Assembly: GCF_042666235.1 (NCBI RefSeq)
Contig: NZ_JBHTFQ010000006.1
Span: 248,001-312,000, forward strand
Reading direction: 5' to 3'
Length of the DNA stretch: 64,000 nt
Origin: Halodurantibacterium daqingensis
Lineage (GTDB): Bacteria; Pseudomonadota; Alphaproteobacteria; Rhodobacterales; Rhodobacteraceae
The position numbers and the translations under genes are program-made. Under the pieces are notes generated by a model. The model saw only the letters and a list, made by a program, of their open reading frames with translations, was not told where the DNA came from and made no database searches. How positions within the stretch are numbered: position 1 is the stretch's first letter; the number at the start of each line of letters is the position of its first letter. Of the stretch, positions 60,320 through 64,000 are shown piece by piece.

Positions 60320-63300
60320 TCAACGCGATTGGCTGACGGCCGGGCTGTCGGAGAGCGCCGCGGCAGGGCGGCGCAGCAGATCACGGGTCGGACCGGGCAG
60401 CAGGATTGAAAGCGGGTTGACGCTGACGGCAGGCGCCTCGACGGGGCCGGCGAGGGCATAGTTGAAACCGAACAGCCCCTCGCCCGGACGTGCGATCAGG
60501 CTGCCCATGACGTTGATCAGAAACACGGGCGAAACCACCCCCTGCATGTCAAGCCTCTTGCTGGCAGAATCATAGACCCCCGCGAGGGTCACGCCCAGCG
60601 AGGGGCCGGTTGCGGCGCCCCTGATGATCTCGATCCCCTGCGGCGTCAAGCGGAACTGGGCGGTGGTTTCGCTGAAGACGATCCCCTGCCCGTTCAGCTG
60701 CTCCAGAAGTCCCACGATGCTCAGCGCACCCAGGATCTCGGCCAGTGCCGGCGCGCGAATGATGCTGAGCGGCCCCAGATGCAGGGCGCCGTCAAAATGT
60801 CCGCGCCCGCGCGGCACCAGCCGCAGCGTCATTGCCCCGCCGGCGACCCGATCCGCCAGCCCCGCGGCCGCAAGGACACCGCCTCCGTCCGCAGCCGTGA
60901 CTTCGATCATGCTGCGGTTCAGGGGCACCCCGTCCGGCGACAGAAGCGGCGTGATCTTTCCGCTGACCGCAGATCCGCCATTTACCCGCGCCTCGAACAG
61001 GCCGTTGAGTCCGCCCTGGGTCGACATGCGCCCGTCAAAGCCGGTCAGTGCCAGCCCCTCGGCCACCAGCACCCGATCAAGGCGCAGCCGGATCGGCCCG
61101 GCCTGCATCGACTGCCCCCCGCGCCCGGCCCCGTCAAGGGCTGGCAGGCCGTCGCCGCGCAGATCAAGGGTTCCGCCCGTCACCTCGATCCCCAGCGGCT
61201 GCCCGGGGCCGCGTCCGCGCAGGACGACCGGCGCATCAAGCCAGCGCCCCAGCCGCACCCGTGACAGACGCAGCGCATCAAGCCCGCCGTTCGCGCCAAG
61301 GGCCACCGCCCCCTCGCCCGCAAGGCCCGGCGCCGACAGTTCGATCCGGGTGACATCCGGCTGTGCGCCAAGCGTCGCCGCAAGGGCAAGCCGACCCGGC
61401 ACCTCTGGCCCCTTCGACCATCCCACCGCGGGGATCGCAAGCCCAAGCCCCAGAAGATCCGAGTCGAGTTCGAACCGGGGGGCTTCATCCGGGCGCAGCA
61501 CGGCGCGGAAATCGGCGCTCCCGCGCCCCGAGATCAGCCCGGCGGGAAGTGCGGGGGCAAACTGCGCCACGGCCGCGGCAGAAAGCTCGGCACGGCCCTC
61601 GAGGCGGCTGCCCATGCCCGCCGCCGCGGGCCCCAATGGCTGGGTCCAGACGGCATCGAAGGGAACCTCACCCAGCCGCCCCGGTCCCGCGATCCGCAGC
61701 AGCGCGGGCGTGACCTCGATCGTCATCTCGTCCGATCGAAGCTGTTGCCCCGGCACGATCCGGTCCGACTGCACGTCCGAGAGACGGCCGGTTACATGAT
61801 ATTCAACCTGATCGGGCGGCACGCCCCGCATCAGCGGAAACCGCAGCACCGCCTGCAACTCGGCGCGCCCCTCGGCCAGATCGACGGGCCGGCGCGCCCG
61901 GCTGAGAAAGCCGAACGGCGGTTCATCCAGAAAGGCCAGCGCGGCAGTGATGCTGCTTTCGGTGTTCAGTTTCAGCATGGCAGTCGCGGGCCGCTGGGTC
62001 ACATCGGCCACCTGAAAGACGCTGTCGCGCACGTCGATCAGCCCGCCTTGTGGCGCGGCCACCTGGCCGGCATCCAGCACCATCGTATAGGCCGTGCCCT
62101 CGATCGCCGCATAGCCACGCCCCGACAGGATCGGCGGCATGGTGCGCAGGAATCGCACGTCGGCATCGCTGAATTCATAGCCCACCGCCAGCCGCGGCTC
62201 TTGCCCCGGCGCAAGCCGCAGCGCGCTCGTGACATTATAGATCAGGCCGGTCTGCACATTCTCGACCAGCCAGTTGCGCATTCCGCGCACCAGTTCGGGC
62301 GGCCAGAGCGCAAGCAGGCGGTCGTGGGTGATTTCGTTCAGCGCAAGATCCAGCGCCAGATCCCAGCCTTCGGGCAGCGCCGCAACGCGCCCGGTCGCGG
62401 AAAGGCGGCGCCCGTCCTCGATCAGCACCAGCTGGCCCAACGTGGCGGAAAACGGCGAAAGCGCCACCCGAAGATCAACTGCGCCCTCATCAAACCGCAC
62501 CGGCTCGGCGAACAGGCCCTCGGGGTCGATCTGCACATCCGCAAAACGGAACTGGCCCAGCAGCGTTTCCGGCAGGCCCCGGTCGAAATCCCGCAGATAG
62601 GCGTGGCCTTCGGCGCGCAGGCGCAGCGTCGGGCTGTCGATACGCAGGTTGTTGAACGCCAGCCGGTCCGCTTCGGCATCATATTCCAGATCCAGCCGCG
62701 CCGTGTCAAAGCCGATCGCCCGCATTCCGGCCTCGGGGCGCAAGGCCCCGGCGCCAAGGCTGAGCCCCCCCTGAAGCGCGCTGATGGCGCCCTTCGCGTC
62801 GATCTGTGCCGTCAGCGCCCCCGAGATCGGCGCTTCGAGCACCGAAAGCCAGGCAAGGGCGGCGCTCTGGGCCGCAATATCGCCGGCCGCCACGTCCTGA
62901 AACCGGACCTCGAGCGTTGCCTCGGGGCCTGCGCGCTGGCTGACGAACCGCAGTTCCGCCTCGGCCGGGGTGCCCCAGGTCCCCGTCATCCCGAACCCGA
63001 GCGAGAGCGAAATGGTGCTGTCGTCCTGCACCACCGCGATCCGTCCGTCCGTCACCTGCCATGTCTCGCCCGCACGCGCATCCTCAAGCGTCAGCGCGAG
63101 CTTCTCGGCCTCGATCCGGGTGATCCCGCGCAGCGCGGGCAGCTCGAAGGCACGGTCAACAGCGTCCAGAACCTCGGCAAGCGATCCGGGCCCGCGCAGA
63201 TCCGCCTGCCCCAGCGCCAGATCGAAACGCCCGTATTCATCCCGGCGCAGCGTCGCGTGCCCCCCCGCCAGGCGCAACACCGTCGGCCGAAGCTGACCGG

Positions 63301-63673
63301 CCAGCAGTTCGTCCCGCGACAGCCCCGCCTCGAGCACCGGGATCCGCGCGATCGGCTCGCTTCCGCGTTCTGGTGCCAGCAAGACGAGATCACGCAGCAC
63401 CAGGCGCGGCACAAGCCCGCGATCGATCTGGATCTCGGCCCCGCCAAGACGCAGCGCCAGACGCGTGCCAAGACCCGCGTTCAGCCGGATCTCGGCCTGG
63501 GTCAGGATCCAGCCCGGCACCGGGACCGGCCGCCCCGTCAGCGACAGGAACGTGATCCCTGCGGTCAGGGCCAACATCAGCATGCTGGACAGAAGCCAGA
63601 TGCCGAACCGGGCCCTGCGCCGTCGGCCGCGGGGGGGTCGCCTGGTCTCGGAGTGCCGTGCCTGTGGTTTCAC
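60320..63673 (-). CDS. AsmA/YhdP-like (DUF3971) envelope protein, 1117 aa
   Basis: A large protein anchored by one N-terminal helix (FGIWLLSSMLMLALTAGITFLSL, about residues 23-45) after an Arg-rich cytoplasmic start. The remainder is a long periplasmic beta-rich region of the AsmA-like/YhdP-TamB group, which forms lipid-transfer bridges between the membranes in E. coli. The DUF3971-like middle (about 400-650) includes LWPPELVRGMRNWLVENVQTGLI (WP...R.Wl..N), and the AsmA_2-like C-terminal part includes SAKRLDMQGVVSPVFLINVMGSL. The start codon is GTG. Divergent from bcp; queA follows 6 bp later. Confidence 0.9.
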   Translation of the reverse strand: MKPQARHSETRRPPRGRRRRARFGIWLLSSMLMLALTAGITFLSLTGRPVPVPGWILTQAEIRLNAGLGTRLALRLGGAEIQIDRGLVPRLVLRDLVLLAPERGSEPIARIPVLEAGLSRDELLAGQLRPTVLRLAGGHATLRRDEYGRFDLALGQADLRGPGSLAEVLDAVDRAFELPALRGITRIEAEKLALTLEDARAGETWQVTDGRIAVVQDDSTISLSLGFGMTGTWGTPAEAELRFVSQRAGPEATLEVRFQDVAAGDIAAQSAALAWLSVLEAPISGALTAQIDAKGAISALQGGLSLGAGALRPEAGMRAIGFDTARLDLEYDAEADRLAFNNLRIDSPTLRLRAEGHAYLRDFDRGLPETLLGQFRFADVQIDPEGLFAEPVRFDEGAVDLRVALSPFSATLGQLVLIEDGRRLSATGRVAALPEGWDLALDLALNEITHDRLLALWPPELVRGMRNWLVENVQTGLIYNVTSALRLAPGQEPRLAVGYEFSDADVRFLRTMPPILSGRGYAAIEGTAYTMVLDAGQVAAPQGGLIDVRDSVFQVADVTQRPATAMLKLNTESSITAALAFLDEPPFGFLSRARRPVDLAEGRAELQAVLRFPLMRGVPPDQVEYHVTGRLSDVQSDRIVPGQQLRSDEMTIEVTPALLRIAGPGRLGEVPFDAVWTQPLGPAAAGMGSRLEGRAELSAAAVAQFAPALPAGLISGRGSADFRAVLRPDEAPRFELDSDLLGLGLAIPAVGWSKGPEVPGRLALAATLGAQPDVTRIELSAPGLAGEGAVALGANGGLDALRLSRVRLGRWLDAPVVLRGRGPGQPLGIEVTGGTLDLRGDGLPALDGAGRGGQSMQAGPIRLRLDRVLVAEGLALTGFDGRMSTQGGLNGLFEARVNGGSAVSGKITPLLSPDGVPLNRSMIEVTAADGGGVLAAAGLADRVAGGAMTLRLVPRGRGHFDGALHLGPLSIIRAPALAEILGALSIVGLLEQLNGQGIVFSETTAQFRLTPQGIEIIRGAATGPSLGVTLAGVYDSASKRLDMQGVVSPVFLINVMGSLIARPGEGLFGFNYALAGPVEAPAVSVNPLSILLPGPTRDLLRRPAAALSDSPAVSQSR

Positions 63674-63774
63674 CCGCCCTGCCGCTTTGCGAGAGGTCCC
63701 TGCCTCGTCTTTATCTTTGGCTCAGGACAGCTAAAACAGGAAGCAACTTCATTGCACAAGGGACATGACAGGAC

Positions 63775-64000
63775 ATGAGCATGATTGCGCCGGGCACCCT
63801 CGCCCCCGATTTCACCCTGCCCCGCGACGGCGGCGGAACGGTCACGCTTTCGGCCCTGCGGCCGAAGCCGGTGGTGCTGTATTTCTATCCCAAGGACGAT
63901 ACTTCGGGCTGCACGCGGCAGGCGATCGGCTTTACCGAAGCGGCCGACCAGTTCGAAGCCGCCGGCGCGGTGGTGCTTGGTGTCTCGAAGGACAGCGCCG
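63775..64000 (+). CDS. bcp: Peroxiredoxin, BCP/PrxQ type, N-terminal part (runs off the window)
   Basis: Thiol peroxidase of the AhpC/TSA superfamily; 75 residues are visible. APGTLAPDFTLPRDGGG (about residues 5-21), VVLYFYPKDDTSGCTRQA (about 33-50) with the peroxidatic cysteine in SGCT, and GAVVLGVSKDS at the edge match the family. The second cysteine found five residues later in E. coli BCP is replaced by Ile (RQAIGF), as in one-Cys-like or alternate-resolving members. An in-frame ATG at 63781 is a possible start. Divergent from the AsmA-like gene with about 100 bp between. Confidence 0.93.
   Translation, partial: MSMIAPGTLAPDFTLPRDGGGTVTLSALRPKPVVLYFYPKDDTSGCTRQAIGFTEAADQFEAAGAVVLGVSKDSA

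Noticed and set aside
61745..63778. 677-codon plus-strand frame opposite the AsmA-like gene
   Set aside because: Arg/Pro/His-rich shadow; the minus-strand product has a signal-anchor helix and family motifs.

Overview
The window is 64 kb of GC-rich chromosome from an alphaproteobacterium, most likely of the Rhodobacter/Paracoccus group (Rhodobacterales). The signs are a perfect FNR/FnrL box before a universal stress gene, a direct-repeat LexA box (GTTC-N7-GTTC) before uvrA, the glnB-glnA pair with an NtrC-type site, a single long B12-dependent ribonucleotide reductase, a zwf-pgl-pgi operon, and GC-rich tRNA-Gly(CCC) and tRNA-Leu(UAG) genes. No species call is attempted. Most of the content is ordinary chromosomal housekeeping; no prophage, plasmid backbone or cas gene is visible.

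Layout. 0-2.4 kb: 3' end of an RND efflux pump and a small hypothetical. 2.7-8.5 kb: nrdJ (minus) and ugd (plus), with NrdR-like and DnaA-box motifs between them, then an FNR-boxed uspA. 8.5-13.5 kb: a small membrane protein, an NAD(P)-binding protein, the KtrAB potassium system, a decayed IS110-type transposase and tRNA-Gly. 13.6-16.6 kb: a hypothetical, a repeat-rich PRC-barrel protein, a 72-residue protein and RidA. 17.4-21.2 kb: zwf-pgl-pgi (upper Entner-Doudoroff/pentose phosphate entry) behind a 12-bp palindrome. 21.3-31 kb: HNH protein, esterase, AlkA-like glycosylase, MFS carrier, a phytoene-synthase-like protein, a chain of ATGA-overlapped genes (cysS, cimA, methyltransferase) and an aminotransferase. 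31-35.4 kb: outer-membrane barrel, Wzz/BY-kinase, YceI. 35.6-36.9 kb: rpsF-rpsR-rplI.

36.9-37.9 kb is a gene-free kilobase carrying four strong repeats, plus one or two decayed ones, at 59-61 bp spacing with unique ~32-nt intervals. This has CRISPR geometry. 37.9-45.4 kb: SMR pump, tig, tRNA-Leu, nnr, glnBA, a TM2 protein, coaD and a CBS protein. 45.4-52.1 kb: a valine/isobutyrate catabolic set (LysR regulator, mmsA, acyl-CoA dehydrogenase, 3-hydroxyisobutyryl-CoA hydrolase, mmsB) with a related CCTTGCAA-based inverted repeat before both transcription units and a glycosyltransferase lodged in between. 52.1-64 kb: two small proteins, LexA-boxed uvrA, lpdA, DUF924 protein, MFS carrier, AsmA/YhdP-like protein with queA, and the start of a BCP peroxiredoxin.

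Many intergenic stretches of 0.3-1 kb hold no supportable gene. Coding density is low at about a dozen places; one of these (12.8-13.3 kb) is a recognisable dead transposase, which suggests that some of the others may also be decayed genes.
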